Shown: in pieces, positions 33,980 to 43,176 of the stretch | How the letters are laid out: each line of letters starts with the position of its first letter | Position numbering within the stretch: the first letter of the stretch is position 1 | Origin: Roseovarius sp. 217 | GTDB lineage: Bacteria > Pseudomonadota > Alphaproteobacteria > Rhodobacterales > Rhodobacteraceae | Length of the DNA stretch: 64,000 nucleotides | Direction: 5' to 3' | Assembly (NCBI RefSeq): GCF_000152845.1 | Contig: NZ_CH902584.1 | Location: 2,672,261-2,736,260, forward strand | Translations under genes and position numbers: made by a program | Notes under the pieces: generated by a model | Database searches by the model: none | What the model saw: the letters and a program-made list of their open reading frames with translations, nothing else | Told to the model about the DNA's origin: nothing

Positions 33980-35455
33980 ATGCTTGGTTTGCTTTTGGTG
34001 GCGATGGGGGTTTTGGGTGCATCCCTTGTCATCGACGATGGGACTGATTTCGTTCCGGTTGCCAATGAAGAGATGCCGCCGGACGAAGATATGTCCAATG
34101 AGGAGCTTCCGTTCGACGAAGATATCGTGGGTGAGCCGATTGATCCCGTTCCGATCCCTGAAGACCCTGACGAGGAAGAGCCAGTCATCGACAATGATCG
34201 CCAAATTGGCATCGTTGCCATGGCGGTGGATATTGAGGATCACGTCGGCACGCCCTTTGATGATGTGATCGGGAACGAATACAACACGGTATTCAATGAG
34301 GAGACCCGCGAGAGTGAACCTGTTGACAGTTTTGTCGACGCGGGCGCGGGTAATGATCTCCTGTATCTGTCGGGCGGCATCGTCGCGGGTGGTGAGGGCG
34401 ACGATTCCATTTCCGTGTTCTTCTCGCTCGCTGCGGAATTTGCTGCGGACCGGGACGATGAAGTGCCCGGGGAAAGGCCCGTGGCCTTCGGTGACGGTGG
34501 TAATGACGTGATCGAGGTCTTTGATAGCCCGGGTGTGATTGATGCTGGCGAGGGGAATGACACCGTTATTCTGCATAATCCGTTCGGTTGGGAAGAAGAC
34601 CTAGACGTGACCCTTGGTGAGGGCGATGACCTAATCCGGATTCTGAGTGGTCACGCCCCGTCCCGGATCCTCGGCGAACTGCATGATTTCGATCCGGCGC
34701 AGGACCGTATCGAGATCATTCGTGATCTGGATCGGCCCTCGAGCCTCTCGCCCATGACCGGTTTCGATGTCACGATCGCACCATTGGAGGGCGAGGAGGC
34801 ATCGCTCATGTCCATCGCACTCAGATTGGAGGACCCGCAGGCCGCGCCGGAGGTGTATCAGTTCCTCGTCCATGGGATGGAGCCGTCGCAGGCCGATGAT
34901 ATCCAGGTCGATTTTGTGGACGAAGAGGAAGAGGCGGTTGGAACGCCGCTTGAGCCCCTGCGTGTGGACACGGATTTGGTGTTCACCATCGGGCTTGGGG
35001 ATTTGAACGACCTGTCCTTGACCAGTCTCGTCCTCCAAGAGGGGGAGACCAATCCGCTTGCCGATATCACCCGCGTGGTGCTGAATATCGACGAGGCGAT
35101 TGAAGGTCAGTTCGAGATCTACGACAGCACGACTTTTTCCGGGTCGGCGTCGGGGGACAACGGGTCGTCTGGGGAATACCTGCATGTCGTGCATAGCCCG
35201 CCCGGTCTGGAGGCGGGCACGATTACATCCTTTGTCCGTGTCGGCGATGATACGACCTATCTGTCGTCGGATGGCCCTCCGGATCGCTTTCTCTCAGATA
35301 CTCCGAACTTTTTGCCGCCAAGTACCGAGATCGTGCGGATTTTTCTGGGCTCCGTGCTTTACGACTTCGGTGGGCCGGATGATGGGGTCAGCACGGTCCG
35401 TGACGTCGAGGTCGTGGTAAACCGGGTTCCAGTTGCCGAGTCTGGTGCCGTCTAG
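33980..35455 (+). CDS. Acidic RTX-like calcium-binding protein
   Basis: 491 residues, strongly acidic. An N-terminal hydrophobic segment (1-18, MLGLLLVAMGVLGASLV) then an Asp/Glu/Pro-rich stretch (about 25-75). Degenerate RTX nonapeptides follow: FVDAGAGNDLLYLSGG, VAGGEGDDSISV, GDGGNDVIEV, IDAGEGNDTVIL, TLGEGDDLIRIL (about 115-215). Roseobacter exoproteins of this sort bind Ca2+ outside the cell. It lacks the usual C-terminal type I secretion signature that I could recognise, and the N-terminal helix suggests membrane anchoring instead. Confidence 0.7.
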   Translation: MLGLLLVAMGVLGASLVIDDGTDFVPVANEEMPPDEDMSNEELPFDEDIVGEPIDPVPIPEDPDEEEPVIDNDRQIGIVAMAVDIEDHVGTPFDDVIGNEYNTVFNEETRESEPVDSFVDAGAGNDLLYLSGGIVAGGEGDDSISVFFSLAAEFAADRDDEVPGERPVAFGDGGNDVIEVFDSPGVIDAGEGNDTVILHNPFGWEEDLDVTLGEGDDLIRILSGHAPSRILGELHDFDPAQDRIEIIRDLDRPSSLSPMTGFDVTIAPLEGEEASLMSIALRLEDPQAAPEVYQFLVHGMEPSQADDIQVDFVDEEEEAVGTPLEPLRVDTDLVFTIGLGDLNDLSLTSLVLQEGETNPLADITRVVLNIDEAIEGQFEIYDSTTFSGSASGDNGSSGEYLHVVHSPPGLEAGTITSFVRVGDDTTYLSSDGPPDRFLSDTPNFLPPSTEIVRIFLGSVLYDFGGPDDGVSTVRDVEVVVNRVPVAESGAV

Positions 35456-35531
35456 GGTTTTTCGGGTGTTCGTTGAAATGTCGGAAAGCTCTCATTGCGT
35501 GAGTTGTCGAAGTTTCGAGCCGAGAAACCCT
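35454..35531. repeat. Long-range inverted repeat after the RTX-like gene
   Basis: AGGGTTTTTCGG (35454-35465) and CCGAGAAACCCT (35520-35531) are near-perfect inverted arms 54 bases apart, filling the gap between the converging RTX-like and purD genes. Possibly a two-way transcription barrier. Confidence 0.4.
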
Positions 35532-35552
35532 ATCAGGGTCTTCTGACATTGC

Positions 35553-36818
35553 TTAGTCGAGCGCGCGCCAGCCGATGTCGCGGCGGCAGAAGCCCTCTGG
35601 CCAGTCGATCTGGTCGACCATGGCATAGGCGCGATCTGCGGCCTCGCGCAGCGTGGTGCCGCGCGCGGTGGCGGCGAGGACGCGGCCGCCGGTTGCGGTG
35701 ATCTGTGTGCCCGCGCGGGTGGTGCCCGCGTGAAAGACCATGTGAAAGCTGTCCTCGGGGCACGCCTCCAGCCCTTTGATTACGCTGCCTTTTGTGTAGT
35801 CGCCGGGATAGCCCAGCGCGGCCAGAACGACCGTTAGGGCGTGATCTTCGGCCCAGTTGACCGAGATATCGCCCAACCGCCCCTCGGACGTGGCGAGCAG
35901 GAGGTCAAGCGCCTGAGCGCCCAAGCGCATCATCAGCACCTGACATTCGGGATCGCCAAAGCGGCAGTTGTATTCGACAAGGCGCGGCGTGCCGTCCTTG
36001 ATCATCAGACCGACAAAGAGCACGCCCTGATACGGCGTGCCGCGCCGGGACATTTCCCTGAGCGTCGGGCGGACGATAAGGTCGAGCGCCTGTTGGGTCA
36101 CGGCCTCGGTCATCACCGGGGCGGGGGAATAAGCCCCCATGCCGCCGGTGTTGGGGCCGGTGTCGCCGTCGCCGACGCGTTTGTGGTCCTGAGCGGTGCC
36201 GATGGGCAGCGCGGTTTCGCCGTCGCAGAGGACGAAAAAGCTGGCCTCTTCGCCCTCCATGAATTCCTCGATCACCACCTCTGCGCCCGCTGCGCCAAAC
36301 TCGCCGCTGAACATGTCGTCAAGGGCGGCAAGCGCCTCCTCCTCGGTCATGGCGACGATCACGCCCTTGCCGGCGGCCAGACCGTCGGCCTTGACCACGA
36401 TCGGGGCGCCTTGGGCCGTGACATAGGCGCGGGCGGCGGCGAGGTCGGTGAAATGGGCATAGGCTGCGGTGGGGGCTTGGGCCGCGTCGCAGATGGCTTT
36501 GGTAAAGCTCTTGGAGGCCTCAAGCCGGGCGGCGGCGGCGGAGGGGCCAAAGACCAGCAACCCGGCGTCGCGCAGGCGGTCGGCGACACCGGCGGCGAGC
36601 GGTGCCTCGGGGCCGATGATGACAAAATCAATTGCCTCGGCCTCGCAAAAGCCTGCAATCGCGCCGCCGTCGAGACTATCGAGCGCGGCACATTCGGCGA
36701 TCTCCGCGATGCCTGCATTGCCGGGGGCCACGATCAGCCGGTCGCATTTGGGGTTTTGCAGCACGGCCCATGCGAGCGCGTGTTCCCGCCCGCCCGATCC
36801 AAGGATGAGAATGTTCAT
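35553..36818 (-). CDS. purD: Phosphoribosylamine-glycine ligase
   Basis: 421 residues from the ATG at 36818 ([18 protein letters not shown]). Second step of purine synthesis. An ATP-grasp enzyme: [14 protein letters not shown] (about 140-153), [31 protein letters not shown] (about 213-229), and the Mg-binding [15 protein letters not shown] (about 281-295). Divergent from xseA with a 79-bp spacer. Confidence 0.95.
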   Translation of the reverse strand: MNILILGSGGREHALAWAVLQNPKCDRLIVAPGNAGIAEIAECAALDSLDGGAIAGFCEAEAIDFVIIGPEAPLAAGVADRLRDAGLLVFGPSAAAARLEASKSFTKAICDAAQAPTAAYAHFTDLAAARAYVTAQGAPIVVKADGLAAGKGVIVAMTEEEALAALDDMFSGEFGAAGAEVVIEEFMEGEEASFFVLCDGETALPIGTAQDHKRVGDGDTGPNTGGMGAYSPAPVMTEAVTQQALDLIVRPTLREMSRRGTPYQGVLFVGLMIKDGTPRLVEYNCRFGDPECQVLMMRLGAQALDLLLATSEGRLGDISVNWAEDHALTVVLAALGYPGDYTKGSVIKGLEACPEDSFHMVFHAGTTRAGTQITATGGRVLAATARGTTLREAADRAYAMVDQIDWPEGFCRRDIGWRALD

Positions 36819-36897
36819 GGCGGCAACTCCTGCTTGGCCTCGGTTGGCCTGCGTTCTAAGGTGGCGGGCAAGCAGACACAAGGCAGGAGGCGCGCGC

Positions 36898-38391
36898 ATG
36901 TCCGATCTGATTGACGATCCCGACGAGGGCGGCAATGCCCCGGAATTTTCCGTCTCGGATCTGTCGGGGGCGATCAAGCGGATGATCGAGGGCGAGTTTT
37001 CCCATGTCCGCGTGCGCGGCGAACTGGGGCGCATATCGCGGCCAAGGTCGGGGCATATCTATCTGGACCTCAAGGACGATTCTGCGGTTCTGGCGGGGAT
37101 CATCTGGAAGGGGGTTGCGACGCGCCTTGCCGTGCAGCCCGAAGAGGGGATGGAGGTGGTGGCCACGGGGCGGCTGACCACATTCCCCGGTCAATCGCGC
37201 TATCAGATCATCATCGAGGATATGAAACCGGCGGGCATGGGCGCGCTGATGGCGATGCTGGAGAAGCGCAAGGCGGCGCTGGCGGCGGAGGGGCTCTTTG
37301 CGCCGGAGCGCAAGCAGGCGCTGCCATATCTGCCGGATATCATCGGGGTTGTGACCTCGCCCTCAGGCGCGGTGATCCGCGATATTCTGCACCGGCTGCG
37401 CGACCGTTTCCCGCGCAAGGTGCTGATCTGGCCTGTGGCTGTGCAGGGTGACAAATGCGCGCCCGAAGTGGCGCGGGCGATCCGGGGGTTCAATGCGATG
37501 ACGCCGGGCGGCGCGCTGCCGCGCCCGGATCTGATCATTGTGGCGCGCGGCGGGGGATCGGTCGAGGATCTCTGGGGGTTTAACGAGGAAATCGTGGTGC
37601 GGGCGGCGGCGGAGAGTGTCATCCCGCTGATTTCCGCCGTGGGCCATGAGACCGACACGACGCTGATTGATTTTGCCTCGGACAAGCGCGCGCCCACGCC
37701 TACGGCGGCGGCGGAACTGGCGGTGCCGGTGCGGATGGACCTCTTGGCCTGGGTCGAGGGGCAGGGCGCGCGGCTGAGCCATGCGTTGAGCCAAGGGGTG
37801 AGTTTGCGGGGTCAGCGGTTGCGCGATCTGGCACGCGCCTTGCCACGGGCCGATGTTTTGCTTGACGGACCACGGCAACGGCTGGACGCCTTGGGCGAGC
37901 GCCTGCCTGCGGCGCTGATCCGGTCGGTGCAGGTGCGGCGGGTACATCTGTCAGAGACAGCGGGGGCGTTGCGCCCGGCGCTGTTGCGGCGCGCGGTCGA
38001 GGGGGATCGGCGGCGGTTGCAGGCGACGGCGGCGCGGCTGAATGTGCACGCGCTGAACCGCGACATCACGCAGAAGCGGCGCGAGTTGGACCGGATGTCG
38101 GCGCGGTTTTCAGAGGTGGCCGGGCGGCAGGTGCGGGGCTGGCAGGATCGGCTGAGCGCGCTGGAGCGGCTGCGCGAGACGCTGGGATACAAGGCCACGC
38201 TCAAGCGCGGTTATGCGGTGGTGCGCGGCGATGGGGCGGTTGTGACGACACGCAAGGCTGCGGCGGGGGCGGCGGTGCTGGAGATCGAGTTTGCCGATGG
38301 GATGCTGGATGTGTCGGGCACCGGACCTGCGGTGCCGATCCCGAAGGTCAAGCCCAAGACGCCCCCTGAGGGGCAGGGGAGTTTGTTTTGA
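36898..38391 (+). CDS. xseA: Exodeoxyribonuclease VII large subunit
   Basis: 497 residues. N-terminal OB fold (about 15-105; [23 protein letters not shown]), then the catalytic region with [22 protein letters not shown] and [16 protein letters not shown] followed by [21 protein letters not shown], then a long coiled helical arm and a C-terminal strand [11 protein letters not shown]. Degrades single-stranded DNA together with XseB, which is not in the window. The start at 36898 is set by AGGAGG seven bases before; the frame is open far upstream without homology. Confidence 0.95.
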   Translation: MSDLIDDPDEGGNAPEFSVSDLSGAIKRMIEGEFSHVRVRGELGRISRPRSGHIYLDLKDDSAVLAGIIWKGVATRLAVQPEEGMEVVATGRLTTFPGQSRYQIIIEDMKPAGMGALMAMLEKRKAALAAEGLFAPERKQALPYLPDIIGVVTSPSGAVIRDILHRLRDRFPRKVLIWPVAVQGDKCAPEVARAIRGFNAMTPGGALPRPDLIIVARGGGSVEDLWGFNEEIVVRAAAESVIPLISAVGHETDTTLIDFASDKRAPTPTAAAELAVPVRMDLLAWVEGQGARLSHALSQGVSLRGQRLRDLARALPRADVLLDGPRQRLDALGERLPAALIRSVQVRRVHLSETAGALRPALLRRAVEGDRRRLQATAARLNVHALNRDITQKRRELDRMSARFSEVAGRQVRGWQDRLSALERLRETLGYKATLKRGYAVVRGDGAVVTTRKAAAGAAVLEIEFADGMLDVSGTGPAVPIPKVKPKTPPEGQGSLF

Positions 38392-38409
38392 GCCGGTGGT
38401 CGCTCTGCG

Positions 38410-38847
38410 CTAACTTTCCATCCAGATTGTCACTGGCCCGTCGTTGACCAAAGACACTTTCATATCCGCCCCGAACTGACCCAGTTTGGTGGGAATATGC
38501 TGCTGAGCAAACTGTTGTGCGAAATGCAGATAGAGCCGATGGCCGGTCTCCGGGTCCGCCGCCGTCGAGAATCCAGGCCGATTGCCGCGCGAGGTATCGG
38601 CGGCCAGCGTGAACTGGCTGATGACCAGAACGCTGCCGCCGATGTCGATCAAAGAGCGGTTCATCTTGCCCGCCTCATCGGGGAAAATCCGCAGTTTGGT
38701 GATCTTTGTGGCCAGCCGTTCTGCTTGGGTCTCGCAATCGCCCTGCATGGCGCAGACGAGGATCAAGAGGCCGGGACCAGAGCGGCTGATGACCTCGCCA
38801 TCTACCGCGACGGAAGCCTCGGAAACACGTTGCAAAAGGGCGCGCAT
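38410..38847 (-). CDS. dtd: D-aminoacyl-tRNA deacylase
   Basis: 145 residues from the ATG at 38847 ([13 protein letters not shown]). It removes D-amino acids and glycine from mischarged tRNA. Both family motifs are present: [21 protein letters not shown] (SQFTL) and [13 protein letters not shown] (NxGPVT). It ends facing xseA, and nitroreductase lies directly upstream in the same direction. Confidence 0.95.
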   Translation of the reverse strand: MRALLQRVSEASVAVDGEVISRSGPGLLILVCAMQGDCETQAERLATKITKLRIFPDEAGKMNRSLIDIGGSVLVISQFTLAADTSRGNRPGFSTAADPETGHRLYLHFAQQFAQQHIPTKLGQFGADMKVSLVNDGPVTIWMES

Positions 38848-38871
38848 AAAAAGCCTCCGGGGACAACACAC

Positions 38872-39546
38872 TCAGCCGCGCAGATCGAGCACCTCGTCCA
38901 ACCCCGCCCGGCTGGTGCGGAATTTATTGGTTGGGTGATCGTCATCGGGCAGGCCAAAGGATATGGCGCAGAGGATGAGGCGGCTGTCAGGCAGGGCGAA
39001 ATGCGTGCGGATCATCGGCGCATAGGCCGCGACGGAGGCCTGCGCGATGGTGGCGATGCCAAGCGCGGAGGCCGCCAGCATGAAGGCCGTGATAAAGCCG
39101 CCGGTGTCCATTGCGCCGTAGGCGCCGAGCGCCTTTTCGGAATGGATGAGGGCCACATGTGGCGCGCCGAAGAGGTGGTAATTCTGCATGGATTGTTCGG
39201 CGCGCGCCGCACGGTCGTTGCGGGCGATGCCTGCGGCCTCGTAGAGTTGCAAGCCGCATTCCAAGCGTCGCGCGCCATGCGCCCCCGGATAGCTCTCGGG
39301 CCAAGGCAGGTCAGGGGCAGGGCGGTCACGTTGCACCGCGTCAAGCAGGGCTGTGCGAAAGCGGTCGGTTTCCGCGCCCTGCGTCACGGTGATCTGCCAC
39401 GGCTGGGCGTTGCACCAAGAGGGCGCTCGGCCTGCGGCGGCGACGATCTGGCGGATTTTGTCCTCGGGCACCGGATCAGGCCGGAAGGCGCGACAGGAAT
39501 GACGGGCGTGCAAAAGGTCGTTGAGTGTTTCGAGTCCGTCTGTCAT
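38872..39546 (-). CDS. Nitroreductase family protein
   Basis: 224 residues. FMN-dependent NAD(P)H oxidoreductase: the N-terminal HARHSCRAFRPDPVPEDKIRQIVAAAGRAPSWCNAQPW is the FMN-binding core, and FMLAASALGIATIAQASVAAY the central helix. Substrate class unknown (nitroaromatics, quinones or flavin itself). Only 24 bp from dtd, so probably an operon. Confidence 0.9.
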   Translation of the reverse strand: MTDGLETLNDLLHARHSCRAFRPDPVPEDKIRQIVAAAGRAPSWCNAQPWQITVTQGAETDRFRTALLDAVQRDRPAPDLPWPESYPGAHGARRLECGLQLYEAAGIARNDRAARAEQSMQNYHLFGAPHVALIHSEKALGAYGAMDTGGFITAFMLAASALGIATIAQASVAAYAPMIRTHFALPDSRLILCAISFGLPDDDHPTNKFRTSRAGLDEVLDLRG

Positions 39547-39662
39547 TCAGCGATGTCCTTGCCCGGCCATGATAGTCAAGGCACGCGGCCCTGAGCGATG
39601 ATCATAGGGAGAGTTTTGCGGGTTATCCATGCCCCGGCGGGCGAATTTCCGCTGGTCGTGCC

Positions 39663-40799
39663 CTATAGCACGCCTTGTTCGAGGGCGATGACATAGCCCA
39701 CAGCGCCCGCGATGATCGCGCCCAGGATCACGGCGAAGGTGATCTTCCAGACGGACCATGGGCGCTCGCCCTGCACGCGCCCGGTGCGACCGTTGACGAC
39801 GAAGCGGTAGGTTTCGCCACGGTATTTATAGGCCGCGAGCCAGACGGGCAGCAGGATGTGTTTGAAGGTGACGGCGCTGATCTCGGTGTTGATTTCGTGG
39901 ATCTGCTGGCGGTCGCCGCCGATGTCAAAGCGCACGTCGCGGGCGATGATCGCATCCATCCGGGTGCGCGCCTCGGTGAAGCCGATGTCCAGATCGACAC
40001 TATAGCCCTCGGCGCGGAAGCCTGCGAGGAATTCCGGGTTATAGGGTTCGAGAGCGGCCAGATCCCATGGCTCCAGCGCCTCGGTGAAGCGTTTGGGCAG
40101 GGATTTCGAGGCGAGCACGAGCACGTCATCAAAAAACCGTGAGACCCGGCCCGAGGCGGGGGTCCAGCGTATTTTGGGTACTTGCACTGTCTGGCGTTTG
40201 CCGTCGCGGATCACGGTTTGGGTGACGTAATAGACCGTGCCACGTTCGCCCCGGTAGGAGGATTTGGTGTCGGCGTCATAGGTCCAGTAGGGCACATATA
40301 TGCCCTGCATGCGGCGGCCCTTGCGGGCGTAATCCTGAAGCCCGTTCGGCGCGAACCAGAGGCGGCCGAGCCAATCGGTCATGGCCTTTCGTGCGGTGGT
40401 CTCGTCGAGCGCGAAGGGCAGGAGCGCGCGCGGTTTGATATGGCGCTGGGTGCCGGTGTCGGTGACGACCGGCGAGGCACAGAAGGGGCATTCGGCGGCG
40501 TGGGTGTCGGTGCCAAGTTCAACCTGCGCGCCGCAACTGGTGCAGGTGGTGGTGCGGACCTCTTCCATCTCCTGCGCGGGGAGTTGATCGCGCAGAGCGC
40601 GGTCAAAGTCCAACTCCTTGATGCCGCCTTGCCAGGGGGCGTTGCCCGCGATCGGATGGATGTCGCCGCAGTGATCACAGATCAGGTGGTTCGCGCCGGG
40701 ATCATAGCGGTAATCCGCACCACAGCCGACGCAGGGAAAGCGGTGCTGGGTTTCGGTCTCTGCTGGCTCGGGGGGATGTGTATTTTGCATGGGGCTCAT
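39663..40799 (-). CDS. Double zinc-ribbon membrane protein
   Basis: 378 residues. The N-terminus holds two zinc ribbons, CVGCGADYRYDPGANHLICDHCG (in part, about 24-46) and CTSCGAQVELG ... CPFCASP (about 84-108), then a unique domain and one C-terminal transmembrane helix (about 350-372). In databases this family is often labelled TFIIB-type zinc finger or primosomal N'-like, but no helicase motif is present. The start is set by ATGA overlap with the upstream gene at 40796-40799. Last gene of the TelA/XpaC/SPFH operon. Confidence 0.8.
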   Translation of the reverse strand: MSPMQNTHPPEPAETETQHRFPCVGCGADYRYDPGANHLICDHCGDIHPIAGNAPWQGGIKELDFDRALRDQLPAQEMEEVRTTTCTSCGAQVELGTDTHAAECPFCASPVVTDTGTQRHIKPRALLPFALDETTARKAMTDWLGRLWFAPNGLQDYARKGRRMQGIYVPYWTYDADTKSSYRGERGTVYYVTQTVIRDGKRQTVQVPKIRWTPASGRVSRFFDDVLVLASKSLPKRFTEALEPWDLAALEPYNPEFLAGFRAEGYSVDLDIGFTEARTRMDAIIARDVRFDIGGDRQQIHEINTEISAVTFKHILLPVWLAAYKYRGETYRFVVNGRTGRVQGERPWSVWKITFAVILGAIIAGAVGYVIALEQGVL

Positions 40800-41218
40800 A
40801 GAATGGGATGCACGGCGCGCGGGGTGATGCGGCGCAATGCCCCATCGCCCAGTGCAGTATGGCGCCAGAGGTTGAAGGTGGCGTGCAGCGCCGAGGCGGC
40901 CAGAAGCGCCAAGAGCAGTTTGCGCGCCTCGGGGCCGGGGAGGGATTGGCCAAGGGCCTCGGCGGCAAGAGCTAGAGCGCCCCACGCGAGCAGCGCATAG
41001 AGTGCGCGGTGCAGCCACGGGTGCAGGGTGCGAAACGCGCCGTCGAGTTTTGGGCCCGGTCCGTTCAAGAGGCCAAAGGCCAGCGCCAGCGCACACATGC
41101 CGAGCGCTGAGATGCTGTAGGCGACGGAGAGCCAGACCGTGGCCCCGCCATCGCCCAGCACAAAGAGCAACAGCATCAGATTGAGCCAGTGCAGGGTAAT
41201 TGTGGCGCGGCGGCGCAT
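40796..41218 (-). CDS. Cytochrome b561-like membrane protein
   Basis: 140 residues, four hydrophobic helices. Histidines sit where b561/cytochrome b proteins bind haem: TLHWLNL (about 8-14), TLHPWLHRALY (about 64-74) and ALHATFNLWRHTALGDGALRR (about 109-129). Likely an inner-membrane electron carrier for the operon's other products. It starts 4 bp after the SPFH stop and overlaps the following gene. Confidence 0.7.
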   Translation of the reverse strand: MRRRATITLHWLNLMLLLFVLGDGGATVWLSVAYSISALGMCALALAFGLLNGPGPKLDGAFRTLHPWLHRALYALLAWGALALAAEALGQSLPGPEARKLLLALLAASALHATFNLWRHTALGDGALRRITPRAVHPIL

Positions 41219-41222
41219 GCGG

Positions 41223-42347
41223 TCACAGACCCGGCGGGGGCGGTGGCATCACGGTGAAGAGTTGTGCCAGTTCGGCCACGTCTTCGGCCCGTTTCCAGCC
41301 GTCCTGGCCTGCGGTCCAGACATGGCTTTCGCGGGTGAGCTTGCCGTCGGTGACCATCCGGCCCATGGAGGCCTTGGAATAGGGGCCATGGGTCTGGCCG
41401 TTTTCGGCGATGTGCCAGACGTGTTCAACGGGGGGCGGCGGGGGTGGGGTCTGGGCTGCGGGGGCCGCGGTGGCCTGGCGTGCGCCCCATGGCCCGTCCT
41501 GTGCGAGGTTCTGCGCCATGGCCATCCCCATGCCCATGCCAAGCCCCGCGCCGATGCCTGCGCCGCCGGAGGGGTTCTTGGCCGCGGCGGTCATGGCCTC
41601 GGCGGCGGAATACTGGGTGAATTTGCCCAAATCGCCGGCGATGCCCATCGAGGTGCGCTTGTCCAGCGCGGCTTCGACCTCGGGGGGGAGCGAAATGTTT
41701 TCGATGTAAAACTCGGGGATTGCGAGGCCGTAGTCGGAAACGATGCTGGATATCTCGCCTGCGACCAGCTTGCCGAGATCGGCGGTGTTGGCGGCCATGT
41801 CAAGCACCGGGATGCCGGAGCCTGCGATGATCCGCGAAAACGCCTGCACGATGATGTTGCGGATCTGGAAGCTGATCTCATCCATGGTGAATTCGCCGTC
41901 GGTGCCGACGATCTCGGAGAGGAATTTGGCGGCGTCGGCCACGCGCACCGTGTAGGTGCCAAAGGCGCGGATGCGCGTGGGTCCGAATTCGGGATCGCGC
42001 AGCATGATCGGGTTCTTGGTGCCCCATTTGAGGTTGTTGAACCGGGTGGTCGAGACGAAATAGATCTCGGATTTGAAGGGGGATTTGAAGCCGTGATCCC
42101 AATGTTGCAATGAGGTCATGATCGGCATGTTGTTGGTCTCGAGCATGTAGAGACCGGGGGTGAAGACATCGGCCAATTGCCCCTCGTGGACAAAGACAGC
42201 GGCCTGCCCCTCGCGCACGGTGAGTTTCGCGCCGTATTTGATCTCGTGGCCTTCACGCTCGAACCGCCAGACCATGGTGTCGCGGGTGTCGTCGGTCCAG
42301 TGAATGACGTCGATGAACTGGCCGGAAAGGAAATCGAAGATGGGCAT
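41223..42347 (-). CDS. SPFH-domain protein with C-terminal GYF_2 domain (virion-core-like)
   Basis: 374 residues. The N-terminal two thirds form a band-7/SPFH-like domain (KYGAKLTVREGQAAVFVHEGQLADVFTPGLYML near 38-69; IPEFYIENISLPPEVEAALDKRTSMGI near 205-231), then a Gly/Met-rich linker, a Pro stretch, and a GYF_2-type domain (WHIAENGQTHGPYSKASMGRMVTDGKL, about 317-343). This is the YdjI/virion-core-protein family, which forms membrane scaffolds together with zinc-ribbon partners. Confidence 0.88.
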   Translation of the reverse strand: MPIFDFLSGQFIDVIHWTDDTRDTMVWRFEREGHEIKYGAKLTVREGQAAVFVHEGQLADVFTPGLYMLETNNMPIMTSLQHWDHGFKSPFKSEIYFVSTTRFNNLKWGTKNPIMLRDPEFGPTRIRAFGTYTVRVADAAKFLSEIVGTDGEFTMDEISFQIRNIIVQAFSRIIAGSGIPVLDMAANTADLGKLVAGEISSIVSDYGLAIPEFYIENISLPPEVEAALDKRTSMGIAGDLGKFTQYSAAEAMTAAAKNPSGGAGIGAGLGMGMGMAMAQNLAQDGPWGARQATAAPAAQTPPPPPPVEHVWHIAENGQTHGPYSKASMGRMVTDGKLTRESHVWTAGQDGWKRAEDVAELAQLFTVMPPPPPGL

Positions 42348-42349
42348 TG

Positions 42350-42532
42350 TCAGGAGCCTTTGGGTTTAGAAATGACCGATGTTGCGCGCGGAAGTCTCGT
42401 GGGCGGCACCGATGTCGTTGCAGACGTTGGTTTTGAATCCGAAGGCTGATAGCCTCGCGTATACCCTCCTTCGATTGCCTTAGGTTTTGCCTGATAGCCA
42501 TCGACGAGGAAGGTCTTCCCTTTGTCGCTCAT
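42350..42532 (-). CDS. Small hypothetical protein (60 residues) in the SPFH operon
   Basis: 60 residues from the ATG at 42532 (MSDKGKTFLVDGYQAKP...). Hydrophilic, Lys/Ser/Thr/Pro-rich and probably disordered. Its ends lie two bases from both neighbours, which supports real expression, but I recognise no family. Confidence 0.5.
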   Translation of the reverse strand: MSDKGKTFLVDGYQAKPKAIEGGYTRGYQPSDSKPTSATTSVPPTRLPRATSVISKPKGS

Positions 42533-42533
42533 T

Positions 42534-43175
42534 TTATTTCCTTTCTGGATCCAAAAACTCAATTGATCTTACGTCTCGCAAATTGACCAACCCTGAGCGC
42601 GGGGGATCAGGCTCTTGCCACGATCCACTTTCATTGATGAAATATAGTCGCTCCAAATACAAATCGCTACGGTCTGGATCAGTTGCGGCGAGTGAGTTCT
42701 CTCCAAAGAAACCGAGAACTGTAGTTTCATCGAAGTATTTTACGATAACAAAGCCAGCTTCCCGTCCATTCCCAAACGCAAAGTCATAGCCTCTTTGAAC
42801 AGGATGAACGACTGGCATTGACAAGCGACGAAGTAGGGCGTTTTTCCAACCAGCAGACAAATTGTAGCCTAGGATAGCCCCAAGTAGTGCTGGTAAAGCG
42901 AGAACTTTAAGAAAGAAGTAAAGTTTGCTGTCGCTACTCGGAAGAATTCCCGTGCTATCCAACCATTGCGAAAATCCGGTATAGTTGGACAACTCTGAAA
43001 TCAGACTTGCGAGAAGCTGATTGATTAAACTGAAAATAATAGCTTCAACAATCAGTTCGGCGGGTTTAGCTCGTACGCCGAGAATAAACCGTGATCTAAC
43101 GATGATCACGACATACCCGGCGAGCAGGTAGCTTGCGAAGAATTCGAAAGTGTCGGGTGATATAAGTTGAATCAT
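42534..43175 (-). CDS. DUF6338 family membrane protein
   Basis: 213 residues from the ATG at 43175. Three hydrophobic segments (about 11-27, 41-62, 86-105) followed by a soluble C-terminal domain with HPVQRGYDFAFGNGREAGFVIVKYFDETTVLGFFGENSLA and LYLERLY. This layout matches DUF6338 as I recall it. Base composition is clearly lower in GC than the flanking operon genes, yet it sits with one base between its ATG and the upstream stop, so it looks like a recent clean insertion into the operon. Confidence 0.65.
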   Translation of the reverse strand: MIQLISPDTFEFFASYLLAGYVVIIVRSRFILGVRAKPAELIVEAIIFSLINQLLASLISELSNYTGFSQWLDSTGILPSSDSKLYFFLKVLALPALLGAILGYNLSAGWKNALLRRLSMPVVHPVQRGYDFAFGNGREAGFVIVKYFDETTVLGFFGENSLAATDPDRSDLYLERLYFINESGSWQEPDPPRSGLVNLRDVRSIEFLDPERK

Positions 43176-43176
43176 G

